Below, in pieces: positions 51,701-60,048 of a stretch of DNA of 64,000 nucleotides. This DNA comes from Glutamicibacter halophytocola (GTDB lineage Bacteria > Actinomycetota > Actinomycetes > Actinomycetales > Micrococcaceae). Location: assembly GCF_001302565.1 (NCBI RefSeq), contig NZ_CP012750.1, positions 2,480,001 through 2,544,000 of the forward strand. The letters run 5' to 3'. The position numbers and the translations under genes are program-made. A model generated the notes under the pieces. The model made no database searches. It saw only the letters and a program-made list of their open reading frames with translations, and was not told where the DNA came from. Position 1 is the stretch's first letter. Each line of letters opens with the position of its first letter.

Positions 51701-52961
51701 GCTGTTCGTTGAAAAGCTTCACGAATTCTTCGGCGGCTGAGCGCTGCTCGGCCACCACCAGTACGCGCTTGCCCTGTGCGGCCAAGAGCGCGGCGGCGTT
51801 CAGCGCGGTCTGGGTGGCACCGGTGCCGGCGGCCGCATTGATGGCTACCGATTCCCCGGCGGCGACGTAGTCGAGCATCTTCGACTGCGACTCATCGGCA
51901 TCCAGCAGGTAGAGCTCGTCTTCCGGGTCGCGTTCATCCGAGGACTTGACCAGGGTGCTGCTGCCGGTGTGGACCTTGCGGGTGGAAGGTTCCTCCACGG
52001 CGCCGGCATCGGATTGCTTGCGCGGGCGGGTGCTGTCCTTGAGGATGTTGCGCACCCGGCGAAGACGCGAGCTTCCCTCTTCGGCGGACTTGGCTTCCTC
52101 GGGCTTGGCATCTGCCGCTTCGGGCGCGTCGCCGGTCGGCTTGGCGGTTTCAGGCTTGGCAGCCGCGGTGTTTCCCGGCTTGGCTGCCACCAGGTTGGCC
52201 AGTGCTTCGGAGGCCTTGGAGTCAGCGGAGTCCTTGGCCTGCTTTTCGCTCAGGTCCTGGCGGATCAGCGCCTCGATGACCGGGTGCGATCCGGTGAGCT
52301 TGGCCGGGTCTGCCGGGTCCATCAGCTCGGAGAAGGTGGACAGCAGCAGCCGGTGGCCCACGACCACGCCGGGCACTTCTGCCATCTGGTGGCGCAGCGC
52401 GTCCATGCCGCGCACCGGATCAAAACGGGCAATGGAGTAGGCGGCGGAGTCAACGGCGCTGACATCCACCGTGGCGTTGTGGTCTGCCTCGAATTGGCGG
52501 ACGAATGCCGGGGAGACGGTGGCACGGCCAACAAGCTGCAGGTCGTAGTCGTCGGCATCAACGTGCTTGGTCAGGGTGATCCGGCCCAGCATGATCGGCG
52601 CGGAGACCGGTTCGCTCTTGCCCTCGTGCACGGCACGCCAGTTGGCGACACCGGCGGCCAGGTAGCCGACGTCGATGCCGCGCTCTTCCCAGAGCTCGCT
52701 GATCTTCGAGGCCAGGGCGCGGGCGGTGCGCCGCGCGGTGGCGTACTGCTCGGCATCATGCAGCAGCGTAGAGAGCCGGGTGCGCCGTCCGGCAAGAAAT
52801 TGCGCCAGCCCGGAGGGATTGGCATGGGTGATGTCGATGCTGTTGGACGTCGACGGGGCAAACCGCAAGGTGGTATCTGCACCCGCGCTTTGTCCCAGGG
52901 ATTTCACCCAGGTTGCTACCCGCTCGGCGGCAGCATTCTGTCCACTAGCCACGACAGTCAT
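48741..52961 (-). CDS. Large helicase-like protein with degenerate P-loop and C-terminal MTES_1575-type (DUF559-like) domain
   Basis: 1406 residues from the ATG at 52961; a GTG at 52952 fits better with the AAGGGA site. The layout resembles SF1 helicases of the DNA2/DUF4011 group: MLDYVAAGESVAINAAAGTGATQTALNAAALLAAQGKRVLVVAEQRSA, a long helical insert, FDAVILLEANYLALREVL, then FVVTTMDRLIGLRRDAVIFAWGYG and LFVAAMTRSRSRMTLVS. But the Walker A lysine is Ala (GTGATQT) and the Walker B DE(A) is LEA, so ATP hydrolysis is unlikely. The C-terminus (LAVVYDGTEHYSELTVRERSRLRPEFFEKHGWRYVPLWTIDVFTDP) is a Vsr/DUF559-like nuclease fold. A linker rich in Ala, Lys and Glu follows. Confidence 0.7.
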   Translation of the reverse strand: MTVVASGQNAAAERVATWVKSLGQSAGADTTLRFAPSTSNSIDITHANPSGLAQFLAGRRTRLSTLLHDAEQYATARRTARALASKISELWEERGIDVGYLAAGVANWRAVHEGKSEPVSAPIMLGRITLTKHVDADDYDLQLVGRATVSPAFVRQFEADHNATVDVSAVDSAAYSIARFDPVRGMDALRHQMAEVPGVVVGHRLLLSTFSELMDPADPAKLTGSHPVIEALIRQDLSEKQAKDSADSKASEALANLVAAKPGNTAAAKPETAKPTGDAPEAADAKPEEAKSAEEGSSRLRRVRNILKDSTRPRKQSDAGAVEEPSTRKVHTGSSTLVKSSDERDPEDELYLLDADESQSKMLDYVAAGESVAINAAAGTGATQTALNAAALLAAQGKRVLVVAEQRSAAEEFVKLFNEQLDASSLLLEPNEDPEQLRTLLTKAILRNEKASEPQLGSLFKRLRESRHALHEHVKSLHSVRSRWGCSPYQAMQELARLSALELAPSTTVRLKRSVLDSMGQRGHVAAQLKRAAQLGAYSKEHTTSPWHGAPLRNAEATEQALNLASGLGRDLPILHEHMEKIAKQSQIRLEDSYDKWGDQLQLLVAVRGSLDKFESDIFEGDIDDLIAATATSAWRREHGVEMGSIVRSRLRKIAKEYVRPGMHVADLQAALQAVSVQRDAWRAIATSQRNPQVPGGLLDVEAGYHDAGARIDKLAGMLPAALGSRLREMPIAELLDTIAALVDRREDLGELPERTLISEQLAEAGLGDLLDDFAEREIDADAVDSELELAWWQSVLDAMISGDDFLAMNDGSKLEKIEADYRLADGAHIAAGPQRIRWALSRNWKAALADHRAGSRALREMLKSGNPSIAGLLQLGAPLANSLTPVIVSAPLLLGSALPEDAEFDAVILLEANYLALREVLDALRRSSQVIAIGDEMLGGPKRFEVSVDPTARAVELQQERSALSALNKVLVSGSLSTVYRGIDEGLVEQLSTTYYDSSISRLPMAVNISGNSPLLRSEYVPDATGSLSNSEDGVQTTAAEVARVVDLVFEHFKNQGRESLAVIASNRSHAAAIAEAIRVQLPNHKYAMDYLRSKQEPFVVTTMDRLIGLRRDAVIFAWGYGRTPHGKTLHEFGALSREGGEQLFVAAMTRSRSRMTLVSSLLPGDVDLNRVYRGARQFFELFGRVEAGDSGVSAMRNPRFDPLVSDLARRLRERGAIVSEDYRGVLDLSAHVFDAADTGIRPLAVVYDGTEHYSELTVRERSRLRPEFFEKHGWRYVPLWTIDVFTDPGAVTERLARALALKSSSSPAPSGDSPSRSAVAAARPVSAREVTTEPAPKEKTGLLKTAKSKLETKQGAAGEPSGEKQADGKEAKAAETSAADAQANATPAPVPASQSAERSEPKES

Positions 52962-53071
52962 TCCCTTCACTGAACCGACCACTTTCGGGCGCACTGCGGT
53001 GCAGAGGCGCCTCTTTCTAACGTAGTGCACAAGCCCGGCAGATCAGGGATGCGAAACACGTTTTAACTGCG

Positions 53072-53141
53072 GGAAGCGGAACCGCAACCGGTGGGCGCAC
53101 CCGTTTGAGGTGCAGCTCACCGGCAGGCCGGTTCCGCTTCC
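53072..53141 (-). terminator. Nested hairpin after guaA (terminator or leader structure)
   Basis: Outer arms GGAAGCGGAACCG (53072-53084) and CGGTTCCGCTTCC (53129-53141) pair perfectly over 13 bp. Inside, CCGGTG (53088-53093) pairs with CACCGG (53118-53123). It lies 43 bp past the guaA stop and upstream of the helicase-like gene. Confidence 0.65.
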
Positions 53142-53183
53142 GATCCACCAGCCGAAGCTGCGTGGACTAGCAGTATTGCGGGA

Positions 53184-54770
53184 TTACTCCCACTCGATGG
53201 TTCCTGGCGGCTTGGAAGTCACGTCCAGCACCACTCGGTTGACCCCATCGACCTCATTGGTGATGCGGTTGGAGATCTTCGAGAGCAGATCGTAGGGCAG
53301 GTGCGACCAGTCCGCGGTCATGGCATCCTCGGAGGATACCGGACGCAGCACGATCGGGTGGCCGTAGGTGCGGTGATCGCCCTGCACGCCTACCGAGCGC
53401 ACGTCGGCGAGCAGCACTACCGGCATCTGCCAGACTTCCTCATCCAGTCCTGCTGCGGTCAGCTCGGCGCGAGCGATCGCGTCGGCCTTGCGCAGGATGG
53501 ACAGGCGCTCCTCGTTGACCGCGCCAATGATGCGGATGCCCAGGCCCGGGCCGGGGAATGGCTGGCGGCCGACGATTTCCTCTGGCAGGCCGAGCTCGCG
53601 GCCCACGGCGCGGACCTCGTCCTTGAACAGGGTGCGCAGCGGCTCGACCAGTTCGAACTGCAGGTCCTCGGGCAAGCCGCCCACGTTGTGGTGGCTCTTG
53701 ATGTTCGAGGTGCCTTCGCCGCCGCCGGATTCGACGATGTCCGGGTACAGGGTGCCCTGGACCAGGAACTTCACCGGCTCGCCCTCGGAAGCGGCCTCGG
53801 CGATGATCGCCGCTTCTGCCGCTTCGAAGGCGCGGATGAATTCGCGGCCGATGATCTTGCGCTTGGTCTCCGGGTCGGTAACCCCGTCCAGAGCAGAAAG
53901 GAAGCGCTCGCGCTCATCGGCAATGTACAGCTTGGCGCCGGTGGAAGCGACAAAGTCCTTTTCAACCTGCTCAGCTTCGCCTTCGCGCAGCAGGCCGTGG
54001 TTGACGAAGACACAGGTCAGCTGGTCGCCGATGGCGCGCTGCACCAGGGCAGCTGCAACAGCGGAGTCCACGCCGCCGGACAGGCCGCAGATGGCCTTGC
54101 CGGTGCCCACCTGGGTGCGGATGCGCTCGATCTGCTCCTCGGCGATGTTGTCGGCGGTCCAGTCGCCGGCCAGGCCCGCACCGTTGTACAGGAAGTTCTC
54201 CAGGACGTCCTGGCCGAACTCGCAGTGCTTGACTTCCGGGTGCCACTGCACGCCGTAGAGGCGCTTTGCCTCATTGGCGAAAGCAGCGACCGGAGCACCA
54301 GCGGTGGTGGCCAATACTTCGAAGCCCTCTGGAGCTACGGAGACGGAGTCGCCGTGGCTCATCCACACGGTAGGAGCCTGTGCGGCCCCGGCCAGGATGG
54401 AGCGTGCTTCGCCGTCAAAGGCGGTTGCGGTGCGGCCGTACTCGCGCAGGCCCGTCTCCGCAACGGTGCCGCCCAGGGCGTTGGCCATGGCCTGGAAGCC
54501 ATAGCAAATGCCCAAGACCGGCACGCCGGCTTCAAACAGGTCGGCCCCGACGGAAGGGGCGCCATCGGCGTAGACGCTGGAGGGACCACCGGAGAGGATG
54601 ATCGCTGCAGGGTTCTTGGCCAGGATGGCTTCGGTGGACAGGGTGTGCGGAACGATCTCCGAGTACACACGGGCCTCGCGTACGCGGCGAGCGATAAGCT
54701 GCGCGTATTGGGCCCCGTAGTCGACGACCAGAACCGGCTTATGTTCTGGATTGAGGGGAGCAGTAGTCAC
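53184..54770 (-). CDS. guaA: GMP synthase (glutamine-hydrolysing)
   Basis: 528 residues from a GTG start. The class I amidotransferase domain has the nucleophile in [12 protein letters not shown] and the His/Glu pair in [11 protein letters not shown]. The ATP-pyrophosphatase loop is [14 protein letters not shown]. The dimerisation domain ends in the XMP-binding [30 protein letters not shown]. It converts XMP to GMP. It is near guaB3 on the same strand but separated by the DUF3817 and SURF1 genes. Confidence 0.97.
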   Translation of the reverse strand: MTTAPLNPEHKPVLVVDYGAQYAQLIARRVREARVYSEIVPHTLSTEAILAKNPAAIILSGGPSSVYADGAPSVGADLFEAGVPVLGICYGFQAMANALGGTVAETGLREYGRTATAFDGEARSILAGAAQAPTVWMSHGDSVSVAPEGFEVLATTAGAPVAAFANEAKRLYGVQWHPEVKHCEFGQDVLENFLYNGAGLAGDWTADNIAEEQIERIRTQVGTGKAICGLSGGVDSAVAAALVQRAIGDQLTCVFVNHGLLREGEAEQVEKDFVASTGAKLYIADERERFLSALDGVTDPETKRKIIGREFIRAFEAAEAAIIAEAASEGEPVKFLVQGTLYPDIVESGGGEGTSNIKSHHNVGGLPEDLQFELVEPLRTLFKDEVRAVGRELGLPEEIVGRQPFPGPGLGIRIIGAVNEERLSILRKADAIARAELTAAGLDEEVWQMPVVLLADVRSVGVQGDHRTYGHPIVLRPVSSEDAMTADWSHLPYDLLSKISNRITNEVDGVNRVVLDVTSKPPGTIEWE

Positions 54771-54873
54771 CGTTACAGTCTACGCGGTTCGCCGCCCGCG
54801 AAACAGCCGGAGAACTGTCATCAGCGTCACCAAGCGCCAAGCCGCCGACCCTAAGCCCTGCCATGCACGCAAA

Positions 54874-54908
54874 CAGCGGGCAAACCAGGTGTTCTGGTTC
54901 GCCCGCTG
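54874..54908 (-). terminator. Terminator after the DUF3817 gene
   Basis: A 15-bp stem with one mismatch (CAGCGGGCAAACCAG / CTGGTTCGCCCGCTG) around a 5-base loop, 20 bp past the stop codon. Confidence 0.7.
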
Positions 54909-54928
54909 GCTGATGGGTTCTTGCCCTA

Positions 54929-55393
54929 TTAGTAGCGCTTGGCGGCCTTGGGGTGGGCGGCCAATTCGCGGTCCACTTCTGCATGCACCTTGGACTCGGT
55001 GTAGAAGGACAGGAATGGAATCACGCCGCCGAGAGCGATCGTAATGAAGCGCATAAATGGCCAGCGCATCAGCGACCAGAGGCGGAAGTCAGCGAACAGG
55101 TACACCACATACAGCCAGCCGTGGGCAATCAGGATCCCCAGGGAGATGTTCGCTCCCCCGACTACTTCGGCGCGGTTGTACAGGCCGATGGAGTTCGCTG
55201 CCCCGTCTGCCAGGGTGCCGCCGACAAAGAGTTCCAGGGACCAGAAGTACTTGAAGATCATCTCCACGACCAGCAGCAACAGCATCACACCGGTGATGTA
55301 GGCAAAGACCTTGTAGAACTTTGCGGCGCTGCGAATCTGCGCTGGGGTGCCGCCAAATTTCCTTGGCTTCGGTGCGGGGGTGGTGCTGGACAT
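54929..55393 (-). CDS. DUF3817 membrane protein
   Basis: 154 residues from the ATG at 55393, with AAGGAA nine bases upstream; an ATG at 55417 is possible. After a Pro/Lys-rich start come the DUF3817 elements: FYKVFAYITGVMLLLLVVEMIFKYFW, ANISLGILIAHGWLYVVYLFADFRLW and ITIALGGVIPFLSFYTESKVHAEV, three membrane helices. The family occurs in actinobacteria, often near guaA or cytochrome oxidase assembly genes. Its function is unknown. Confidence 0.9.
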   Translation of the reverse strand: MSSTTPAPKPRKFGGTPAQIRSAAKFYKVFAYITGVMLLLLVVEMIFKYFWSLELFVGGTLADGAANSIGLYNRAEVVGGANISLGILIAHGWLYVVYLFADFRLWSLMRWPFMRFITIALGGVIPFLSFYTESKVHAEVDRELAAHPKAAKRY

Positions 55394-55440
55394 GGCTGGT
55401 GGTTCCTTCCGAGTCATGAAAGAGGTCGGTATGCGTGATG

Positions 55441-56250
55441 CTAGTCGTTCGTGGTGCCCGGCGGGCTCTGTCCGGTGCCTGCATCGCGGGCTTGGGCGGC
55501 CCGCTCGGCAATCTCATCGAGGTCCCGCTGATAATCATCGCGGACCATGCGGTACCAGAGGAAGACTGCGAAGCCGGCGAAGAGCACCCATTCGATTCCG
55601 TAGAAGACGTTGAGCCAGTTGACCTGGGCTTCCTGCGGCTGTGGCCCGACGTAGATCATGTCGATGCCGGGCTGTTGAACGCTCTGGCCCTTGATGGTGG
55701 TGATCTCGTGGGCTGAGATGAATCCGTCATAGAGGACCGAATCCCACATATTCGCCAGCTGCGCTGAAGCGATCGATGGGAGGGTCTTGCTGCGCAGGTC
55801 GTGCTCGTTCTCCGGGCCTTCGCTCGGCAGCAGGCGACCGGTGATTTTCAGTTCGCCCTGAGGAGCTGCCGAAGGCGTGGTTTCCTCTGGCTGCCAGCCG
55901 CGCACTACCGCTATGCCTGCATCCTGCTTCGCGCCATCAACCTTGAATTCGCTGATGACCCAGACGCCTTTTTTGCCGTTTTCGATTCGCTCGTCGATGA
56001 GCTGGTCGGTTCCGGGAACAAATTCACCGGTGAAGGTGACGATTTGATCCGCTTTGGTGCCCAGAAGCTCGGTGCCGATCTCTTGGTGATTGATCAGTTC
56101 TACCGGCTTCTCGGTCTTGTCGACCTTGACAATGGGCTCGCTCTCGGAGGCGCCGAACTGCCAACCCGAGAGGGCGACGAATCCGGTGGCGAGGGCGAGC
56201 GCGGCAATGAGGGCGCCGATCCACTTGGGCTTCAGAGCGGTTTTAAACAC
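55441..56250 (-). CDS. SURF1 family cytochrome oxidase assembly protein
   Basis: 269 residues from a GTG start. An N-terminal membrane helix (WIGALIAALALATGFVALSGWQFG) and a C-terminal one (NWLNVFYGIEWVLFAGFAVFLWYRM) flank the extracytoplasmic SURF1 domain with VTFTGEFVPG and VVRGWQPEE. SURF1 proteins help insert heme a into cytochrome c oxidase. The gene is upstream of DUF3817 on the same strand with 47 bp between. Confidence 0.92.
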   Translation of the reverse strand: MFKTALKPKWIGALIAALALATGFVALSGWQFGASESEPIVKVDKTEKPVELINHQEIGTELLGTKADQIVTFTGEFVPGTDQLIDERIENGKKGVWVISEFKVDGAKQDAGIAVVRGWQPEETTPSAAPQGELKITGRLLPSEGPENEHDLRSKTLPSIASAQLANMWDSVLYDGFISAHEITTIKGQSVQQPGIDMIYVGPQPQEAQVNWLNVFYGIEWVLFAGFAVFLWYRMVRDDYQRDLDEIAERAAQARDAGTGQSPPGTTND

Positions 56251-56417
56251 CCTCTAACCGTACTTCTATTTGGTGTAGAACTCGAAATAATGAGGGCGTG
56301 AGATTGGCCTAACAACCATATTTTTGGTTCTTGGGAACGAACCACGCAGGCTGTTCGTTGAGTTCCAGCGCCCAAGGCTGCGCACGCAGACCCGAGGGAC
56401 GACGTCGTTAAACGAAT

Positions 56418-56449
56418 CGAGCCCAGTTCATTTTCGTGAACTGGGCTCG
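56418..56449 (-). terminator. Terminator after guaB3
   Basis: A perfect 13-bp stem (CGAGCCCAGTTCA / TGAACTGGGCTCG) with loop TTTTCG, 11 bp past the stop codon. Confidence 0.85.
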
Positions 56450-56460
56450 AATCCTGGAGA

Positions 56461-57612
56461 TCAGTAGCGGTCAGACTCGTATGGGGAAAGCACCACGTCT
56501 ACACGCTGGAATTCCTTCAGGGTCGAGTAGCCGGTAGTGGCCATCGAACGGCGCAGTGCGCCCACCAGGTTGGAGGTTCCGTTGGTTTCATGGGATGGGC
56601 CATAGAGGACCTTTTCCAGGGAACCGACGGTGCCAACCTTGGCACGGTCGCCACGTGGGCTGGCCTCGTGAACCGCTTCCATGCCCCAGTGGTAGCCGGC
56701 GCCTGGTGCTTCTTCGGCACGAGCCAGTGCGGTGCCGAGCATGACAGCGTCGGCGCCCATGGCGATGGCCTTGACGATGTCCCCGGAGTTGCCCATGCCG
56801 CCATCGGCGATGACGTGGACATAGCGTCCGCCGGACTCTTCGATGTAATCGCGGCGTGCAGCAGCTACGTCAGCAATGGCGGTAGCCATCGGCGCGTGGA
56901 TGCCCAGGGTGCGACGGGTGGTCGACGAAGCGCCACCACCGAAGCCGACCAGGACACCGGCAGCACCGGTGCGCATCAGGTGCATTGCCGGGGTGTAGCC
57001 AGCGGCACCGCCAACGATGACAGGGACGTCGAGTTCATAAATGAACTGCTTGAGGTTCAGTGGTTCCGTGGTCTTCGAGACATGCTCAGCCGAAACGGTG
57101 GTGCCGCGGATGACAAAGATGTCTACGCCGGCAGCAACTACGGTCTTGTAGTGCTCTTGGGTGCGCTGTGGAGTCAGCGATCCGGCAACAACAACGCCGG
57201 AGTCGCGGATCTCGGAGATGCGCGAGGTGATCAGTTCCGGCTGGATGGGTGCCGAGTACAGTTCCTGCAGCTTGGCGGTAATCTTCGGGTCGTTGCGGGT
57301 TGCCGCCTCGGACTTCAAACCGGCGATTTCAGCCAGCACGGCTTCCGGGTTCTCGTACCGAGTCCACAGGCCTTCGAGGTTCAGCACGCCCAAGCCGCCG
57401 AGCTTGCCCAGGGCAATGGCGGTGGCCGGCGAGGTCACCGAGTCCATCGGTGCGCCCAGGATAGGGGTGTCGAATTGGAATGCGTCAATCTGCCAGGACA
57501 CCGAAACGTCCTTCGGATCACGGGTACGGCGATTCGGTACGATCGCTACGTCGTCCAGGGAATATGCCTTTTGTGCCCGCTTGCCGCGGCCGATCTCAAT
57601 CTCATTGCTCAC
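56461..57612 (-). CDS. guaB3: GuaB3 family IMP dehydrogenase-related protein
   Basis: 383 residues from a GTG start. It matches the GuaB3 branch: AYSLDDVAIVPNRRTRDPKDVSVSW, LGAPMDSVTSPATAIALGKLGGLGVLNLEGLWTRYE and VIADGGMGNSGDIVKAIAMGADAVMLGTALARAEEAPGAGYHWGM. The loop that carries the catalytic Cys in IMPDH reads GFGGGASSTTRRTLG here, so the usual Cys is absent, and the CBS domains are also missing. This is normal for GuaB3 in actinobacteria, whose reaction is less clear than that of GuaB. The neighbouring guaA supports a purine role. Confidence 0.93.
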   Translation of the reverse strand: MSNEIEIGRGKRAQKAYSLDDVAIVPNRRTRDPKDVSVSWQIDAFQFDTPILGAPMDSVTSPATAIALGKLGGLGVLNLEGLWTRYENPEAVLAEIAGLKSEAATRNDPKITAKLQELYSAPIQPELITSRISEIRDSGVVVAGSLTPQRTQEHYKTVVAAGVDIFVIRGTTVSAEHVSKTTEPLNLKQFIYELDVPVIVGGAAGYTPAMHLMRTGAAGVLVGFGGGASSTTRRTLGIHAPMATAIADVAAARRDYIEESGGRYVHVIADGGMGNSGDIVKAIAMGADAVMLGTALARAEEAPGAGYHWGMEAVHEASPRGDRAKVGTVGSLEKVLYGPSHETNGTSNLVGALRRSMATTGYSTLKEFQRVDVVLSPYESDRY

Positions 57613-57730
57613 CTAACTAGGTTACCAAGTCTCGGCCGAATTCCCGCTTTTCATAGAGCTACGGCACTCTGTCGTGACGTTTCCAAAGCCCCGCTTAGCA
57701 ACAAAACTGTCAACGGAACAGACGAAAATA

Positions 57731-57769
57731 CCCTGCCCTGCGGTGAAAGCTGGTCACCGCAGGGCAGGG
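57731..57769 (-). terminator. Terminator after the BtrH-domain gene
   Basis: A perfect 16-bp stem (CCCTGCCCTGCGGTGA / TCACCGCAGGGCAGGG) with a 7-base loop, followed on the minus strand by TATTTTCG. Confidence 0.85.
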
Positions 57770-57792
57770 CTGAGAAACTCATAGTTTCGTTC

Positions 57793-59178
57793 TTATCGAG
57801 TTTTCGGATCCAAGGATTGAGCGGTACGTGCCAGCGCCGACGCTGCCTGGTGTTCGGCTTCGGCAATCCGGTCCATGGCCTCGGCCATCCGCTCAAACAT
57901 TGCACTGCGATCGTCCACCGCGATTTCTGGATCGACGAGGTCCGCGAATTCATCCCAGAGCTGGGCCAGCTGCACGTAGTCTGCGCTGTGCTCGCCCAGT
58001 GCCGACAATCCTGGCAGGCCCGAAGCTTCGTCGAGGAAGTCCGCGTAGAGTCCGCGCAAAGCGCCTTCGCCGCCAAAACGCGTGTCCGTGAGGAACCCGG
58101 AGAGCTGGTTCATGCCACCGGCTAGTCGTTCAGGGTCGGCAAACATGCGAGTCCAGCCGGTTTTGGTGGTGGTGTCGCGCAGCCGGGATGCAAAGCTGTG
58201 CATCCCGGTGATGCCGAAGTTCTTGGCGAAGTGCTCCGGAATGCCGGAGAGCTCGCGGGTTCCCAAAAGGCGCGAGGTGGTTTCCTCGATGGCTTCCAGT
58301 GCATTGGCGGCCAGGGTTTCGGCCTCCGGCGAGCGCGTGGAAGGCACCCATGCCTGCCAGTGCTTTTCCTTCTTGCGCTTGGCCCGGGCGAATGCCAGGT
58401 CCTCTGGGCTGATGACATTCAGTAGGCCCGAGCCATCATCGACCAGCAGATCATCTTCGTGGTCCCCCACGACAACCAGATCAATGGTTTCTGCTTCATC
58501 AACTTCGTTGCCATCAATCCATGGCAGCGCGTTGATGGCTACGCGAACCACTACAGCGCGTCCGGCATCCAGTGCTGCATCCATGTATTCGGCAGCCTTC
58601 TGGGCGGAGCCGGTGGTGCGTTCATTGATCTTGGCACCGCAGCGGGCCAGCAGGTTCTGGGTATATGGCTCCGGGTGGGCACGGGTGACCAGGGTCGCGG
58701 TGGTGGATTCTGCATATTCAAAGGTGAAGACCATGAAGCCGATACCCCCTGCCAGCCCTGCCAGCAGTGCCTGGCTCAGTGGAGCGCTGGTCAACGGATT
58801 GGTGACGCCGGCTTGAACCAGGACGCGGTGCCAGAGCGCGGCATCGTATTGGATGACATCTTCTGGTGCCGGGTATTCCGGCAGCTCATCTTGCGGAACT
58901 GGCGCGGGTGCGGGTTTAGGAGCTTTGGGCTTGGCCCCGATTTTTCCTTCCCTGGCTTCTTTGGCGTAGTCACGAGCCTGGGCAGCACGAGCAGCTTTAG
59001 GGCTTTCCGGTTTCCCGGTGAGGATATTCTTGCGCGCGGTGGTGTAGCTCTCCCCCGTGCGTGCCATGCGTTCTCGTGCTTGCTTCTTCAGGTTGGCTGG
59101 CTGGCCCAAAATGTAGTCCTTTATTCGCGGTCGCGCACAGTCCGCGGGATCCCGCGCCGATTGGTGCTGTCTGCCCAT
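57793..59178 (-). CDS. BtrH N-terminal/DUF4872-type protein
   Basis: 461 residues from the ATG at 59178. The N-terminal 110 residues are basic and Pro/Ala-rich with a helical RIKDYILGQPANLKKQARERM. The core (LTSAPLSQALLAGLAGGIGFMVFTFEYA ... AGRAVVVRVAINALPWIDG ... DLVVVGDHEDDLLVDDGSG) follows the BtrH N-terminal/DUF4872 papain-like pattern, though the usual Cys near the start is Ala or Leu here. BtrH transfers an acyl group in butirosin synthesis; in Micrococcaceae such proteins are stand-alone with unknown substrates. The second half is helical and matches DUF4872. Confidence 0.75.
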   Translation of the reverse strand: MGRQHQSARDPADCARPRIKDYILGQPANLKKQARERMARTGESYTTARKNILTGKPESPKAARAAQARDYAKEAREGKIGAKPKAPKPAPAPVPQDELPEYPAPEDVIQYDAALWHRVLVQAGVTNPLTSAPLSQALLAGLAGGIGFMVFTFEYAESTTATLVTRAHPEPYTQNLLARCGAKINERTTGSAQKAAEYMDAALDAGRAVVVRVAINALPWIDGNEVDEAETIDLVVVGDHEDDLLVDDGSGLLNVISPEDLAFARAKRKKEKHWQAWVPSTRSPEAETLAANALEAIEETTSRLLGTRELSGIPEHFAKNFGITGMHSFASRLRDTTTKTGWTRMFADPERLAGGMNQLSGFLTDTRFGGEGALRGLYADFLDEASGLPGLSALGEHSADYVQLAQLWDEFADLVDPEIAVDDRSAMFERMAEAMDRIAEAEHQAASALARTAQSLDPKTR

Positions 59179-59471
59179 AATTCTACGCGTGGTCAATCAG
59201 TTCCCCGGTCGCTATCCGTGGTGAGAAATGTCTGGCTCAGGATGGCGGCCCATGCGTTCGCTATTCTCCCCGCCATCATCCAAGCAGGCCAAGGCGTATG
59301 CTTCCCAGGGCGGTGATCCGCCATCAATTCCAGGGCGTTCCGGGCGCCCGTTGGAGGTTCCCCGCGCCGACGAATTCTCCCCTCAGCAGTAGATTTTCCG
59401 CCACCATCTCGTTTTGCGCCCCTCGGGGTTCCCTGCCGTTCAGGGCGCAGGGAACTATCGCGGAGTGGCTT
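59179..59471. other. Intergenic region
   Basis: About 290 bp between two minus-strand genes. The 59380-59470 part is GC-rich with some hairpin potential (CCCTCGGGG...; CCTGCCGTTCAGGG). No gene is supported. Confidence 0.3.
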
Positions 59472-60044
59472 CTAAAGTCTGGTAATGCGAGCGATGGCGC
59501 TTCGGACTTCTTCAGGGTCGCGCGCTTCTGAGTCCAGCGCCCTGTGAATGGTCAGCCCCTCGATCATGGCGTCCAGCAGACGGGCGGTCTGCGGGTCGAA
59601 ATGGGCCCCTAGCGCTAGCTGGCTGCGCCCCATCCACCAGGTGGTGATGGAACGGAAGGAAGCATCACGGGTGGCGAGGGTATATAGCTCATGCGACAAG
59701 ATCAGTTCATCACCTTGACCGCTACTGGCTTGCAATATCCGTTCAAACACCGCTTGGCAGGCAGATTCCCTATCGGCTGCCTCGGCCATCTGGCGCTCAA
59801 ATCCATTGCTGATGCTTGTGGCGAAACGGCTGAAGGCACTGTGCAGGAGGTCGTGCATGCCGTCAAAGTAGTAGGTCATCGCCCCGAGCGGCACACCTGC
59901 CTGGGCCGCGACTTTTCGGTGCGAGGTGCCCGTGACACCGGAGTGCGCAATCACTTCAAGACACGCATCCATGATCTTCTCGCGGCGTTCAGGATCATTG
60001 CGGCGCCCCAGGCGTGAACCGGTGGAGGAGTGTTGAGCGGACAT
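59472..60044 (-). CDS. TetR-family transcriptional regulator
   Basis: 190 residues. The N-terminal helix-turn-helix is RREKIMDACLEVIAHSGVTGTSHRKVAAQAGVPLGAMTYYFDGMHDLLHSAF, and the C-terminal ligand domain is all-helical. It starts 4 bp after the sugar acetyltransferase stop, so the two are in one operon, divergent from the MFS gene. It probably represses both directions. The ligand is unknown. Confidence 0.92.
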   Translation of the reverse strand: MSAQHSSTGSRLGRRNDPERREKIMDACLEVIAHSGVTGTSHRKVAAQAGVPLGAMTYYFDGMHDLLHSAFSRFATSISNGFERQMAEAADRESACQAVFERILQASSGQGDELILSHELYTLATRDASFRSITTWWMGRSQLALGAHFDPQTARLLDAMIEGLTIHRALDSEARDPEEVRSAIARITRL

Positions 60045-60048
60045 CTAA

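Noticed and set aside
48741-53030. Long opposite-strand open frames over the helicase-like, guaA, guaB3 and IspH genes
   Set aside because: These are high-GC shadow frames; the minus-strand products have clear family motifs and the plus-strand ones do not.
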